Positions 1 through 9,049 of a stretch of DNA of 64,000 nt are shown piece by piece; position 1 is the stretch's first letter; each line of letters opens with the position of its first letter. The stretch covers positions 1 to 64,000 of the forward strand of contig JBDTNL010000012.1 in the NCBI GenBank assembly GCA_039933785.1, written 5' to 3'. Position numbers and translations under genes: made by a program. The notes below the pieces were generated by a model that saw nothing but the letters and a program-made list of their open reading frames with translations, was not told where the DNA came from and did not search any database. Origin of the DNA: JBDTNL01 sp039933785 (lineage in GTDB: Bacteria > Acidobacteriota > Thermoanaerobaculia > Multivoradales > JAGPDF01).

Positions 1-257
1 TCGACGGCGAAGTCGAGAAGCTGAAGGCGGGCGAGTCGACGCTGGTCGACACCATTTTGAGCGAGCAGCAGCGCACCTCGGCGCTGCTCGATCTGATTAG
101 CGCTCGCCAGCAAGTGGCGGTGCTTCTCGCGCAGCTGCGCTTCCAGACCGGGACCATGGTGCACGAGGTGGCGGACGGCAACACGCAAGTCTCGCCCGAG
201 GATCTGACGACGCTGCCGACGGCGCAGGCCGCGGCCCCCGGAGGGGGAACCCGCTAA
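1..257 (+). CDS. TolC-family outer membrane efflux protein, C-terminal fragment (cut by window start)
   Basis: Only the last 84 codons are present, read in frame from base 3 to a TAA at 255-257. The visible part contains the GESTLVDTILSEQQR segment followed by a helix ending in AQLRFQTG, which is the pattern of the last periplasmic helix and final strand of TolC-type channels. It aligns by eye with the C-terminus of the next gene (GELSIIDTL...LLAQLRF), so the two are paralogues in tandem. The stop codon overlaps the next ATG (TAATG), implying translational coupling. The role is inferred to be the outer-membrane channel of the peptide exporter encoded downstream. The N-terminal part lies outside the window. 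Confidence 0.8.
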   Translation, partial: DGEVEKLKAGESTLVDTILSEQQRTSALLDLISARQQVAVLLAQLRFQTGTMVHEVADGNTQVSPEDLTTLPTAQAAAPGGGTR

Positions 258-2293
258 TGCGCGTAGCGGCTCCCGTTTTGATCCTGCTCGCAAGCCTCGC
301 CGCACAGCCCGCCCTTTTCGGGCAGGCTCAGCCGGAGATCGCCCCGCCCGTGCGGCTCGATGGCCCCCGATTGGCCCTCGCTGCCGCGGTCGATCAGACC
401 CTTCGTGATTCACCGGATCTGCATCAAGCCGAGGCGGTTCTGGCCGAACGCCGCGGCGCCGAGCGCTCCGCCAGAGGTGCTTTCGATGGTGTCTTGTCGG
501 CGTTGCCGCGGTTGAGTTATCAGCGTTTGAGCCTGACGCCGACTCAGTTGCAGGTGGAAGTCAACCGCCGTCTGCGCTTCGAGCTCCCGGCAGAGAAGCT
601 CGACCAGGCCGCAATCGCCATCGTGCAAGCCAAGCCGACGGATGCCAGCCTGTTGTTCTCCGACTGCCGCCTGGCGACTACCGTCATCCGGGTCGAGGTC
701 GGCGCGGGGAAGCCCCCCGCGTTCATCTGTTTCGACAGCAACGAGCAGGTGATCGGATTCGTCCTCGACGATCAGGACCTCGGATTCTCCTCGATCGGGA
801 TCTCCGCCCTTCGCCGGTTGGAGCTCTTCAATCTGTTGCAGAAGAACGGGGTCAGCATCTCGCTCGATACCCAGGAAACGTTGGCGGCGTTCTCCGACCT
901 GATCCGCTTTCTTTCGCGACAGTTGCACATCGCTGCCGACTCGTTGCGGGTGCAGCGCGGCTGGCTGGGTTCGGTCCCGATCGATGAGGAGACGATCTCC
1001 TTCTCAACCGATTTCTCCTACCAATGGCGCCATCGCGCCGGGATCGCGCTCACCGCGATGCTTTCGCTGCAGAGCAGCGAGGACAACTTCGCGGGCAAAC
1101 CGCTCGACCCGGTGTTCGGCGATACCCTGAATCCCAATGTCCACACCGCGACCCTCGGGCTGACCTTGGACCTGCCGCTCGGTAAGGGCCGCGGCCGGGT
1201 TTCGGCGGATGCCCCGGAGAAGGCCGCCAAGGCGGCGGCCGAGGCGGCCGAGCACCTGATCGATCAGACGGCCTCCGAGCAGGCGCTGGCGACCGTGCAG
1301 GCCTACCTTGAAGTCGCCGCGGCCGAAGAGCGCCTGGAGCTGCTCGAGACCTCGGTAGATTCCCTGCAGAGAATCGATCAGGGCACCCGAGAGTTGCAGC
1401 GAGCCGACCAAGTGGCCGCCATCGAGGTCACGCGGGGCGCTGGCCGGCTCGCCCAGGCTCAGGCCGGGCTCGCCGACGCGCGCCAGAAGCTCGAAGTCGC
1501 GCGCCTCGCACTGCAGCGAGCCATGGGCGCGCCGCCGGTGGCACTTGCGGAGACCCCGCTGGCAGCGCAATCGTTGGCCGATTTGCTGGCCCAGGAGCCG
1601 GCCGCGGGAGTGGAACCCGATGCCGTGGTCAGCAGCGCGCTGGCATCGCGGTTCGACCTGCAGGCGGCGACCAAGCTGTCGGAGTCGAACCAGATCCTGC
1701 TGGCGGCGTCGCGGGCCGATCTCAAGCGCCAGGTGGACCTGTCGCTCAACGCCTCGTACAACGGCCTGCACGAAAGCTTCAGCGATCGCTGGTACGACAC
1801 GCGCGGCTTCAATCGCGCGATGAGCGGCGTCATCGCCGGCCCGAGCTACGGCCTGACACTGCGTTTTGCCCTGCCCTTCGGGAACAACGCCGCGTACGGC
1901 CGCATGGTGCAGGCCGACGCGCAATTCGCGCGCTCCGAGATCTCCCGCGTCGACCTCGGTCGCACCATTCGATCGCGGGTGCTCCAGACCATGGCGGCGC
2001 TCGAGCGTTCGCGCCTCGCGGTCGCGGCCGCGCGCGCCGCGGCGGGATATGCGGACGAGACGTTCGCCTCGAGCGTCGAGCGCTTCAAGGGCGGCGAGCT
2101 CTCGATCATCGACACATTGACCACCGAAGACCAGGTCACCTCGGCGCGCTTGGCGCTCGTCGAGGCGAGCCGTAGTCACTTGTCCCTCCTCGCGCAACTG
2201 CGCTTCGAGGCCAATGCGCTGCTGCTCGCCGCACCGGGAACGGGAGAGAGCCACGGCTTCCAACTCGCTCCCCTGGGAGCGCCGCTCCGGTAA
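257..2293 (+). CDS. TolC-family outer membrane efflux protein with extra domain near the N-terminus
   Basis: 678 residues. A signal peptide covers about residues 1-23 (hydrophobic core VLILLASLAA). TolC-like helical repeats follow from about residue 300, with alanine/glutamate-rich coiled-coil helices and a C-terminal ERFKGGELSIIDTLTTEDQ segment. TolC homologues are usually 420-500 residues long; the surplus here is mostly at residues 95-245, which lack the repeats expected of TolC and look like a separate globular insert. The start ATG overlaps the TAA of the preceding TolC paralogue. An HlyD-type adaptor begins 53 bases downstream, so this protein probably forms the outer-membrane duct for the NHLM-type ABC exporters. 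Family assignment is firm; the function of the insert is unknown. Confidence 0.85.
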   Translation: MRVAAPVLILLASLAAQPALFGQAQPEIAPPVRLDGPRLALAAAVDQTLRDSPDLHQAEAVLAERRGAERSARGAFDGVLSALPRLSYQRLSLTPTQLQVEVNRRLRFELPAEKLDQAAIAIVQAKPTDASLLFSDCRLATTVIRVEVGAGKPPAFICFDSNEQVIGFVLDDQDLGFSSIGISALRRLELFNLLQKNGVSISLDTQETLAAFSDLIRFLSRQLHIAADSLRVQRGWLGSVPIDEETISFSTDFSYQWRHRAGIALTAMLSLQSSEDNFAGKPLDPVFGDTLNPNVHTATLGLTLDLPLGKGRGRVSADAPEKAAKAAAEAAEHLIDQTASEQALATVQAYLEVAAAEERLELLETSVDSLQRIDQGTRELQRADQVAAIEVTRGAGRLAQAQAGLADARQKLEVARLALQRAMGAPPVALAETPLAAQSLADLLAQEPAAGVEPDAVVSSALASRFDLQAATKLSESNQILLAASRADLKRQVDLSLNASYNGLHESFSDRWYDTRGFNRAMSGVIAGPSYGLTLRFALPFGNNAAYGRMVQADAQFARSEISRVDLGRTIRSRVLQTMAALERSRLAVAAARAAAGYADETFASSVERFKGGELSIIDTLTTEDQVTSARLALVEASRSHLSLLAQLRFEANALLLAAPGTGESHGFQLAPLGAPLR

Positions 2294-2346
2294 AGTGACC
2301 GCCGGGCCCGGGCGTTCGGGGCCACCAGGTCGCGGGAGAATCGGAT

Positions 2347-3492
2347 ATGGCGCAAGAGCAGCTGCTTCGTAAGGCCGCGATCGAGCGTCTCTCGTCCCCC
2401 GAGCAGCTCGACACCTTGATGCGGGTCACCTCGCCGATGGGCTGGGTGGCTCTGCTGTCGGTAGGTGCGTTGATCGTCGGCGTCGTCATCTGGGGCTTCG
2501 TAGGCTCGCTCTCGGTGCGGGTCGACGGCCAGGGGATTCTCCTGCGCGGCGAGAGCGTGCACGCAGTCGAGGTCGCCTCGGGCGGTACTCTGGCGAAGCT
2601 CGAGGTTGGCAAGGGCGATGTGGTCTCGGCGGGTCAGATCATCGCGCGCCTGAGCCTGCCCGACGTCGAAAACCAGATCGTCACCGCGCGTGCCCAGTTG
2701 GCCGAGATGCAGTCGCTCGAGACTTCGCAGGGCGGCGACATGTCGCAGCTGCAGGGTAACCTGCGAGCCCAGGTCGGCCGGCTGCAGCACCAGCGCGAGC
2801 TCAAGAAGCAGATGGTCGACAAGGGGCTGGCGACCCAGCAGAGTCTGCTCTCGATCGACCAACAGATCTCAGGCATCCAGTCGAGCCTGCTGCAAAGCCA
2901 GATGGGGAGTGGCGACCGCGGCTCGCGGGTCGAGGACAAACGCCTCGATCTCAAGGCGCTCGAGACCAAGTTGGCCACGGACTCACTGGTGAAGACCGCC
3001 TTCGCCGGCCGCGTTGTCGCGATTCTCGCGGGCCCCGGGCAACAACTCCGTGCCGGCGACAAGCTCGTCAGTCTGGAAGCGGCCGAGGCGCCAGTGAGCT
3101 TCATCGGCTTCATCCCGCTCGCTGAAGGCAAGAAGGTCACTCCCGGCATGGAAGCGCGCATCTCGCCCTCGAACGTGAAGTCCGAGGAGTTCGGCTTCAT
3201 GGTCGGAAGCATTCAATCGGTGTCTGATTTCGCCACCACGCCCGAAGAGCTCAAGCGGACGCTCAACAACGAACAGCTGGCGCAGAAGTTCGCCGAGACC
3301 TCGCCGTTCCAAGTCGTGGTCGCGCCGACGCTCGATCCCAAGAGCCCGAGCGGGTTCAAATGGACCTCCTCGCTGGGACCGCCGATTCGCATTGGCAGCG
3401 GCACGTTCTGCACGGTGCAAATCATCGTTGAGCGCCGCAAGCCCATCTCCTACGTCATCCCGATGATCAAGCAGGCGGTGGGCGCGACGTAG
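2347..3492 (+). CDS. HlyD-family periplasmic adaptor of NHLM-type peptide export system
   Basis: 381 residues. A short cytoplasmic N-terminus is followed by one membrane segment (about residues 32-53), a lipoyl-like half near VASGGTLAKLEVGKGDVV, a coiled-coil hairpin (about residues 110-180) and a second lipoyl half. This order is that of HlyD membrane-fusion proteins, and the N-terminal RLSSPEQLDTLMRVTSP stretch resembles the adaptor of the nitrile-hydratase-leader microcin (NHLM) systems. It would bridge inner-membrane ABC exporters to the TolC partner. A GGGAGA ribosome-binding site lies about 8 bases before the ATG. The stop is immediately followed by the ATG of the next gene, so the two are cotranslated. 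Confidence 0.88.
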   Translation: MAQEQLLRKAAIERLSSPEQLDTLMRVTSPMGWVALLSVGALIVGVVIWGFVGSLSVRVDGQGILLRGESVHAVEVASGGTLAKLEVGKGDVVSAGQIIARLSLPDVENQIVTARAQLAEMQSLETSQGGDMSQLQGNLRAQVGRLQHQRELKKQMVDKGLATQQSLLSIDQQISGIQSSLLQSQMGSGDRGSRVEDKRLDLKALETKLATDSLVKTAFAGRVVAILAGPGQQLRAGDKLVSLEAAEAPVSFIGFIPLAEGKKVTPGMEARISPSNVKSEEFGFMVGSIQSVSDFATTPEELKRTLNNEQLAQKFAETSPFQVVVAPTLDPKSPSGFKWTSSLGPPIRIGSGTFCTVQIIVERRKPISYVIPMIKQAVGAT

Positions 3493-5706
3493 ATGGCGGA
3501 AGTGACCCCCGTCCCACCCTCAGCGGAGCCGCCCAAGAGCACGGCTCCGCCGCCCGACCGTCGCGTCCGCACGCCAACCGTGTTGCAGATGGAGGCGGTG
3601 GAATGCGGCGCCGCCGCGCTCGCCATCGTCCTTAGCTACTACGGCCGCGTCGTGCCGCTCGAGGAGCTGCGCGCCGAGTGCGGCGTCTCGCGCGACGGCA
3701 GCAAGGCGAACAACGTTCTCAAAGCGGCGCGCAAGTACGGGCTCACCGCCAAGGGCTTCAAATACGAGCTCGAGGATCTCTACAAACTCACCTTCCCCGT
3801 CATCCTGTTCTGGAACGCCAACCACTTCCTGGTGTTGGAAGGGTTCAAGAAGGGCAAGGCGTACCTCAGCGACCCCGCGCAAGGGCCGCGCGTGGTGGGC
3901 ATGGACGAGATCGACGCCTCGTTCTCCGGCGTCGTCCTGACCTTCGAGAAGAGCCCCGAGTTCAAGCCCGGCGGCGAGAAGCCGAGCATGTTCAACGCGC
4001 TCAAGCGCCGTTTGGACGGCTCACGTCAGGCCTTGGTCTTCGCCATGCTCTGCGGACTGTTCCTGGTCATTCCCGGCTTGGTGGTGCCGACGTTCTCTCG
4101 CGTCTTCGTCGATGAGTTCCTGGTTTCCGGTCGTTCCGGAATCGTGAAGCCCCTGGTGATGGGGATGCTGCTCACCGCCGCGGCCCAGATGATTCTCACC
4201 TGGCTGCAGCAGTACTACCTGCTCCGACTGGAAACCAAGCTCGCGTTGCGCACCTCGAGCCAATTCTTCAACCACATCCTGCGCTTGCCGGTTGCGTACT
4301 TCGCCCAACGCTTCGCGGGTGAGATCGGTTCCCGCGTGCAGATCAACGATCGTGTCGCGGCGCTGATCTCGGGGCAGCTCGCGACCACGGTGATCGATTG
4401 CGTCCTGGTGGTGTTTTACGCCATCTTGATGTTCCGCTACGACGTGGCGCTGACCTTGACGGTGATCGGGCTAGCCCTGCTGAACGTGGGCGCGGTGAAG
4501 CTGGTGTCGCGCGTACGGACCGACGCCAGCCGCCGCCTCGGCCAGGACAAGGGCAAGGCGATGGGCACGTCGATGAACGGTCTCAGCATGATGGAGACCC
4601 TCAAGGCGACCGGCGGGGAGGACGAATTCTTCGCTCGCTGGGCGGGGTACCAAGCCAAGGCGCTCCGCTCGGAGCAGAGCCTGCGGCAGCTTTCCGAAAC
4701 GACCGCAGTCGTGCCAACCCTGGTCAACACTTTGGTGACCGCGGCGGTTCTGCTGATGGGCGGCTGGAAGGTGATGAACGGCGAGCTCACTGTAGGTTTG
4801 CTCGTCGCCTACCAATCTCTATCCGGCAATTTTACCCGGCCGCTCAACTCCTTCGTCAATTTCGGTTCGAGCCTGCAAGAGCTCGAGGCCGACATGAATC
4901 GCCTCGACGACGTGCTGCGGAATCCGCAAGACAAGCAGTACCGCAAGGACACCGGGAAAGAAGAACAACGCGACCAGCGGCTGAAGCTGCAGGGAAGGGT
5001 CGAGCTCAAAGACATCACCTTCGGCTATAGCCCACTCGAACCGCCGCTGATCGAGGGGTTCTCGCTGACCATCGAACCTGGGCAGCGCGTGGCTCTGGTG
5101 GGCGCGTCGGGTAGCGGCAAGTCGACGGTCTCCCGGCTGGTCGCCGGACTCTACGAACCCTGGTCGGGATCGGTACTCTTCGACGGCGCGCCGCGCGACA
5201 AGCTGCCCCGTAGCCTCTTGTCCAACTCGATCGGCATGGTTGATCAAGAGGTCTTCCTCTTCGGTGGGACGATCAAGGACAACATCACGATGTGGGATTC
5301 GACCATCCCAGCCGCGAGCTTGACGGTCGCCAGCCGCGATGCCGCGATCGCCGAAGCCATCGAGAGCCGTGACGGCGGCTATCAGTCGCTGGTGCAGGAG
5401 GGCGGCTCGAATTTCAGCGGCGGACAGCGTCAACGGCTGGAGATCGCGCGCTCGATGGTCTTTAATCCCACGGTACTGATCCTGGACGAAGCGACCAGCG
5501 CGCTCGACCCGGCGACCGAGGCGATCATCGACGACAGCCTGCGCCGCCGCGGCTGCACCTGCATCGTCATCGCCCACCGTCTGTCGACCATCCGCGACTG
5601 CGACGAAATCGTGGTCATGGAGCGCGGCAAGATCGTGCAGCGCGGCACGCACGACGAAATGAAGGACGCCGACGGCCCCTATGCCCGCCTCATCAAGACC
5701 CACTGA
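3493..5706 (+). CDS. NHLM-type C39 peptidase / ABC exporter (permease-ATPase fusion)
   Basis: 737 residues. An N-terminal C39 peptidase domain (about 25-150) has catalytic Cys38 in VECGAAAL, His111 in NANHFLVLEGF and Asp127 in LSDPAQG. A six-helix ABC exporter membrane domain spans about 170-460. The ATPase domain has Walker A GASGSGKS at about 537, signature NFSGGQ at about 640 and Walker B LILDEA at about 662. The family cleaves leader peptides, usually after a double glycine, while exporting the peptide. All catalytic residues are present, so it should be active. It starts directly after the adaptor stop and overlaps the next exporter by 26 bases. No precursor peptide with a double-glycine leader is visible in the window. 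Confidence 0.92.
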   Translation: MAEVTPVPPSAEPPKSTAPPPDRRVRTPTVLQMEAVECGAAALAIVLSYYGRVVPLEELRAECGVSRDGSKANNVLKAARKYGLTAKGFKYELEDLYKLTFPVILFWNANHFLVLEGFKKGKAYLSDPAQGPRVVGMDEIDASFSGVVLTFEKSPEFKPGGEKPSMFNALKRRLDGSRQALVFAMLCGLFLVIPGLVVPTFSRVFVDEFLVSGRSGIVKPLVMGMLLTAAAQMILTWLQQYYLLRLETKLALRTSSQFFNHILRLPVAYFAQRFAGEIGSRVQINDRVAALISGQLATTVIDCVLVVFYAILMFRYDVALTLTVIGLALLNVGAVKLVSRVRTDASRRLGQDKGKAMGTSMNGLSMMETLKATGGEDEFFARWAGYQAKALRSEQSLRQLSETTAVVPTLVNTLVTAAVLLMGGWKVMNGELTVGLLVAYQSLSGNFTRPLNSFVNFGSSLQELEADMNRLDDVLRNPQDKQYRKDTGKEEQRDQRLKLQGRVELKDITFGYSPLEPPLIEGFSLTIEPGQRVALVGASGSGKSTVSRLVAGLYEPWSGSVLFDGAPRDKLPRSLLSNSIGMVDQEVFLFGGTIKDNITMWDSTIPAASLTVASRDAAIAEAIESRDGGYQSLVQEGGSNFSGGQRQRLEIARSMVFNPTVLILDEATSALDPATEAIIDDSLRRRGCTCIVIAHRLSTIRDCDEIVVMERGKIVQRGTHDEMKDADGPYARLIKTH

Positions 5707-8700
5707 CGCCACCGTGACCTTCGCGGTGCGGGTCCTCGAGACGGTGCCCGGCGGGCCGGCGAATCGCGAGATCCTCCTCGCCACCGCGCCGCTCTGGGTC
5801 GGGCGCGGCGCCGACTGCGATCTGGTGATCCCGGACCCGGGTGTTTCCCGACGTCACGCGAGGCTCGAGGCGACGGCATCCGGAGTTCGGCTGGTGGACA
5901 ACGGCAGCGCCAACGGCGTGCTGGTCGACGGCCAACGAATTGCCGGCGAACGGAACCTGGTGCCGGGGGAGCGCTTCAGTCTCGGCGCGACGATGTTCGA
6001 GGTGGTGGCCGCGCAATCTGCGGTAGTGCAAGCCGAGCCTGAAACGCCACTTTTCGAGCGCACGGTGAGATCGTCCGACATCGCCGAGATCGCCCGGCAA
6101 TTCGAGCGCGCTCAGGCACTCGAGGAGCTCGGCGAGAAGGTCGTGATCGCGGCCAACAAGCCGTTGATCCTGAACGATCCCGAGTCTATGTGGCTGGTCG
6201 TCTCGGGCAAGCTCGAGATCTTCACGGTCGCGGTCGAGGCCGGGCAGCCGAGCGGCACCCGCACGCATTTCCTGACCCTGGAAACCGGCCAGGCGGGCTT
6301 CGGCATGGACACCGACCGTTTCGGCATGGGTTCTGGATTTCTCGCCGTCGGCAAGGCGGGTTCGGAGCTCCGTCGATTCACCATCGACCGCCTAGTGGCC
6401 TTGACCGCCGTCGCAGCCCATCGCGAACGACTGGCGATCCTCGTCGCCAAGTGGGTCGAAGGCCTGTCGCGTCGCCTGACCAAGGACTTCCCCCCGTTGC
6501 CGGGCGGCGAGTTGGCGCTCGCCCCGGGCGCTTCGAGCGAGCTGATGCCCAAGCAACGCGCGGTCGCCGAGCGGGCAATCTGTTGGCTCGATATGCCGGC
6601 TGCGCGCTTGTTGTTCGATGACATGGCAAGCCTGTCGTGGGAGGTCGAAGGCGTACTCTTTCCGCTCGCACCCGGCAGCTGGCTCGAGTTGCTTGCCGGC
6701 GGCGAGCGTCTGACGCTCAAGCCCAAGTCGACCAGCGAGGCGGTTTCGGATCCACGCCTGTGGGCCGGGCTCGACGCCTTCCATCGGGTGCTCTGCGAGT
6801 GCGAGTTCATCAACAAGAAGCTCGCCACGGTCGATGAGTTCAACCGTCTGCGTGGCAAGGAGCAACAGGTCGAGGCGGCGAAGGAAGCGGCCTACGGCGC
6901 GATCGGCTCGGTGCTCGGCGGCACCGGCATCTGGAAGGTGCAGATGCCCGGCACCACCGATCTCGAACCGGTGTTGCGGGCCTGCATGCTGTTGGGCAAG
7001 AGCCTCGGGGTCGAGTTCCGCAGTCACCCCGAGAGCAAGGAGCGCCGAACCTTCGAGGACAGCGTCGGGGCGATCTGCACCGCCTCGCGCTTGCGCAGCC
7101 GCCGGGTGGCGCTGACGGGCACCTGGTGGGCGTTCGACTCCGGGCCGCTGCTTGGCCAGATCGAGGCGACCAAGGCCCCGGTTGCCTTGCTCCCGACGAG
7201 CAATCGAAGCTACGAGCTGGTCGACCCGGCGAGCGGCCGGCGGCAACCGATCGATGCCCAAGTCGCCTCGACGCTCGAGCCCTTCGCCTACACGTTCTAC
7301 CGCGGCTTCGGCGACGGCGTGGTGACGGTCAAGGACATGGTGCGCTTTGGCCTCCACGGGCTCGCCCCCGAGTTTCGCCAGGTGGCGCTCATGGGCATCG
7401 GGCTTGGCCTGCTGGGAACTTTGCCGCCGATGATCACCGGCAAGGTTTTCGACACCGCGATTCCGCAGGCGGAACGCGGTTTGCTCGTGCAGTTCGCCAT
7501 GGGACTCTTCCTCGTGGCGCTCACGCAGTCGGCATTCAAGATCACGCAGAGCATCGCGATGCTGCGCGTGCAGGGCAAGATGGACTACTCCGTGCAGGCA
7601 GCAGTCTGGGACCGGCTCCTCGAGCTGCCTTCGACGTTCTTCCGCAAATACGCCTCGGGCGATCTCGCCGATCGTGCCGGCGGCGTCGATCAAATCCGCA
7701 GCATCATCGCCGGGGCTGGTGTGGCAGCGATTCTCGGCTCGCTCTCGTCGATTTTCAACGTTGGCCAGATGATGACGTACAGCTTCAAGCTCGCGGCGGT
7801 GGCGATTGGCCTCACGGTCGCCTATGTCTCGGCCACCACGGCGGCGAACCTCGTGCAGCTGCGGTTCCAGCGCGACGAAGCGCGCCGGCGAGGCCGCATC
7901 TCGGGCTTGGTCCTGCAGCTGATTTCCGGAGTCGCCAAGATTCGCGTTTCGGGCACCGAGAACCACGCCTTCCGCGTCTGGGCCACCGAGTTCGCCGAGC
8001 AGCGCCGGGTCACCTTTCGCACCGGCCGCATCAAAAACATGATGGCGGTGTTTAACTCCGGCTTCCCGATTTTCTCGTCCATGGCGATCTTTCTGACCAT
8101 GGTGTCCCTCCAGGAAGCGAGCGCCGGCAAGGGCGCCGAGGCCTTCCACCTCTCGACCGGCGACTTCCTGGCGTTCAGCGCCGCGTATGGAACCTTCCTT
8201 GGTGCCATGCAGGCGCTGGGCGACGCCTCGCTCAGCCTGCTGCGGGTGGTTCCGGTCTGGGAACGGCTGAAGCCGATCCTCGAGACGCTGCCCGAAGTCG
8301 ATGCAACGAAGGCGTACCCAGGCAAGCTCAAGGGCGAGATCGAGGTCTCGCACGTGCACTTTCGCTATTCCGAAGACGGTCCTTGGATTCTGAAGGACGT
8401 GTCGCTGAAGATTCCGGCCGGTCAGTTCGTGGCTCTGGTGGGCGGCTCGGGCTCGGGGAAGTCGACGCTGCTCCGCATCCTGCTCGGCTTCGAGCGACCG
8501 GAGCGCGGTTCCGTGCTCTACGACGGGCAGGACATCTCGACCCTTGACGTCCGCATGCTGCGCCGCCAATTGGGTGTGGTGCTGCAGGACAGCCGGGTGC
8601 TGCCGACCGACATCTATCGCAACATCGTCGGCGCGAGCTCGCGGACCGTGCAAGACGCCTGGGACGCCGCCCAGCGCGCCAGCCTCGCGGACGACATCAA

Positions 8701-9049
8701 GGCGCTGCCGATGGGGATGCACACTTATGTCAGCGAGGGCGGCGGCGGCTTTTCCGGCGGCCAGAAACAGCGCCTCATGATTGCCCGCGCGATCGTCAAC
8801 CAGCCCAAAATCATCTTTCTCGACGAGGCCACCAGCGCGCTCGACAACCGCTCGCAAGCCGTCGTCACCGAGAGCATGAACAAGCTCCTCGCGACCCGCG
8901 TGGTGATCGCGCACCGTCTGTCCACGATCGAAAACGCCGACTGCATCTACTACCTCGAGGACGGCGCGATGAAGGAGTCGGGCACCTACCAGCAGTTGAT
9001 GGACAAGAACGGCGCCTTCGCGCAGTTGGCGCTCCGGCAGCTCGCGTGA
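5681..9049 (+). CDS. Second NHLM-type ABC exporter with N-terminal FHA domain, no peptidase
   Basis: 1122 residues. Residues about 12-110 form an FHA domain (VGRGADCDL, SRRHARL, DNGSANGVLVDG). A sensor-like domain follows (about 130-480, with a PLILNDPESMWLVVSGKLE segment typical of the second ABC protein of NHLM systems). The exporter membrane domain spans about 560-860. The ATPase has Walker A GGSGSGKST near 920, signature FSGGQKQ near 1023 and Walker B FLDEATS near 1046. There is no C39 domain. The ATG lies inside the upstream gene; an alternative GTG at 5714 would start after that gene's stop. FHA domains bind phosphothreonine, so export may be phosphorylation-controlled, which is inference. 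Confidence 0.9.
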   Translation: MPASSRPTDATVTFAVRVLETVPGGPANREILLATAPLWVGRGADCDLVIPDPGVSRRHARLEATASGVRLVDNGSANGVLVDGQRIAGERNLVPGERFSLGATMFEVVAAQSAVVQAEPETPLFERTVRSSDIAEIARQFERAQALEELGEKVVIAANKPLILNDPESMWLVVSGKLEIFTVAVEAGQPSGTRTHFLTLETGQAGFGMDTDRFGMGSGFLAVGKAGSELRRFTIDRLVALTAVAAHRERLAILVAKWVEGLSRRLTKDFPPLPGGELALAPGASSELMPKQRAVAERAICWLDMPAARLLFDDMASLSWEVEGVLFPLAPGSWLELLAGGERLTLKPKSTSEAVSDPRLWAGLDAFHRVLCECEFINKKLATVDEFNRLRGKEQQVEAAKEAAYGAIGSVLGGTGIWKVQMPGTTDLEPVLRACMLLGKSLGVEFRSHPESKERRTFEDSVGAICTASRLRSRRVALTGTWWAFDSGPLLGQIEATKAPVALLPTSNRSYELVDPASGRRQPIDAQVASTLEPFAYTFYRGFGDGVVTVKDMVRFGLHGLAPEFRQVALMGIGLGLLGTLPPMITGKVFDTAIPQAERGLLVQFAMGLFLVALTQSAFKITQSIAMLRVQGKMDYSVQAAVWDRLLELPSTFFRKYASGDLADRAGGVDQIRSIIAGAGVAAILGSLSSIFNVGQMMTYSFKLAAVAIGLTVAYVSATTAANLVQLRFQRDEARRRGRISGLVLQLISGVAKIRVSGTENHAFRVWATEFAEQRRVTFRTGRIKNMMAVFNSGFPIFSSMAIFLTMVSLQEASAGKGAEAFHLSTGDFLAFSAAYGTFLGAMQALGDASLSLLRVVPVWERLKPILETLPEVDATKAYPGKLKGEIEVSHVHFRYSEDGPWILKDVSLKIPAGQFVALVGGSGSGKSTLLRILLGFERPERGSVLYDGQDISTLDVRMLRRQLGVVLQDSRVLPTDIYRNIVGASSRTVQDAWDAAQRASLADDIKALPMGMHTYVSEGGGGFSGGQKQRLMIARAIVNQPKIIFLDEATSALDNRSQAVVTESMNKLLATRVVIAHRLSTIENADCIYYLEDGAMKESGTYQQLMDKNGAFAQLALRQLA

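Noticed and set aside
6392..8914. Long open frame of 840 codons antisense to the FHA-ABC exporter gene
   Set aside because: Low-complexity, charged sequence with no known domain; its length follows from the GC-rich third codon positions of the real gene on the other strand.
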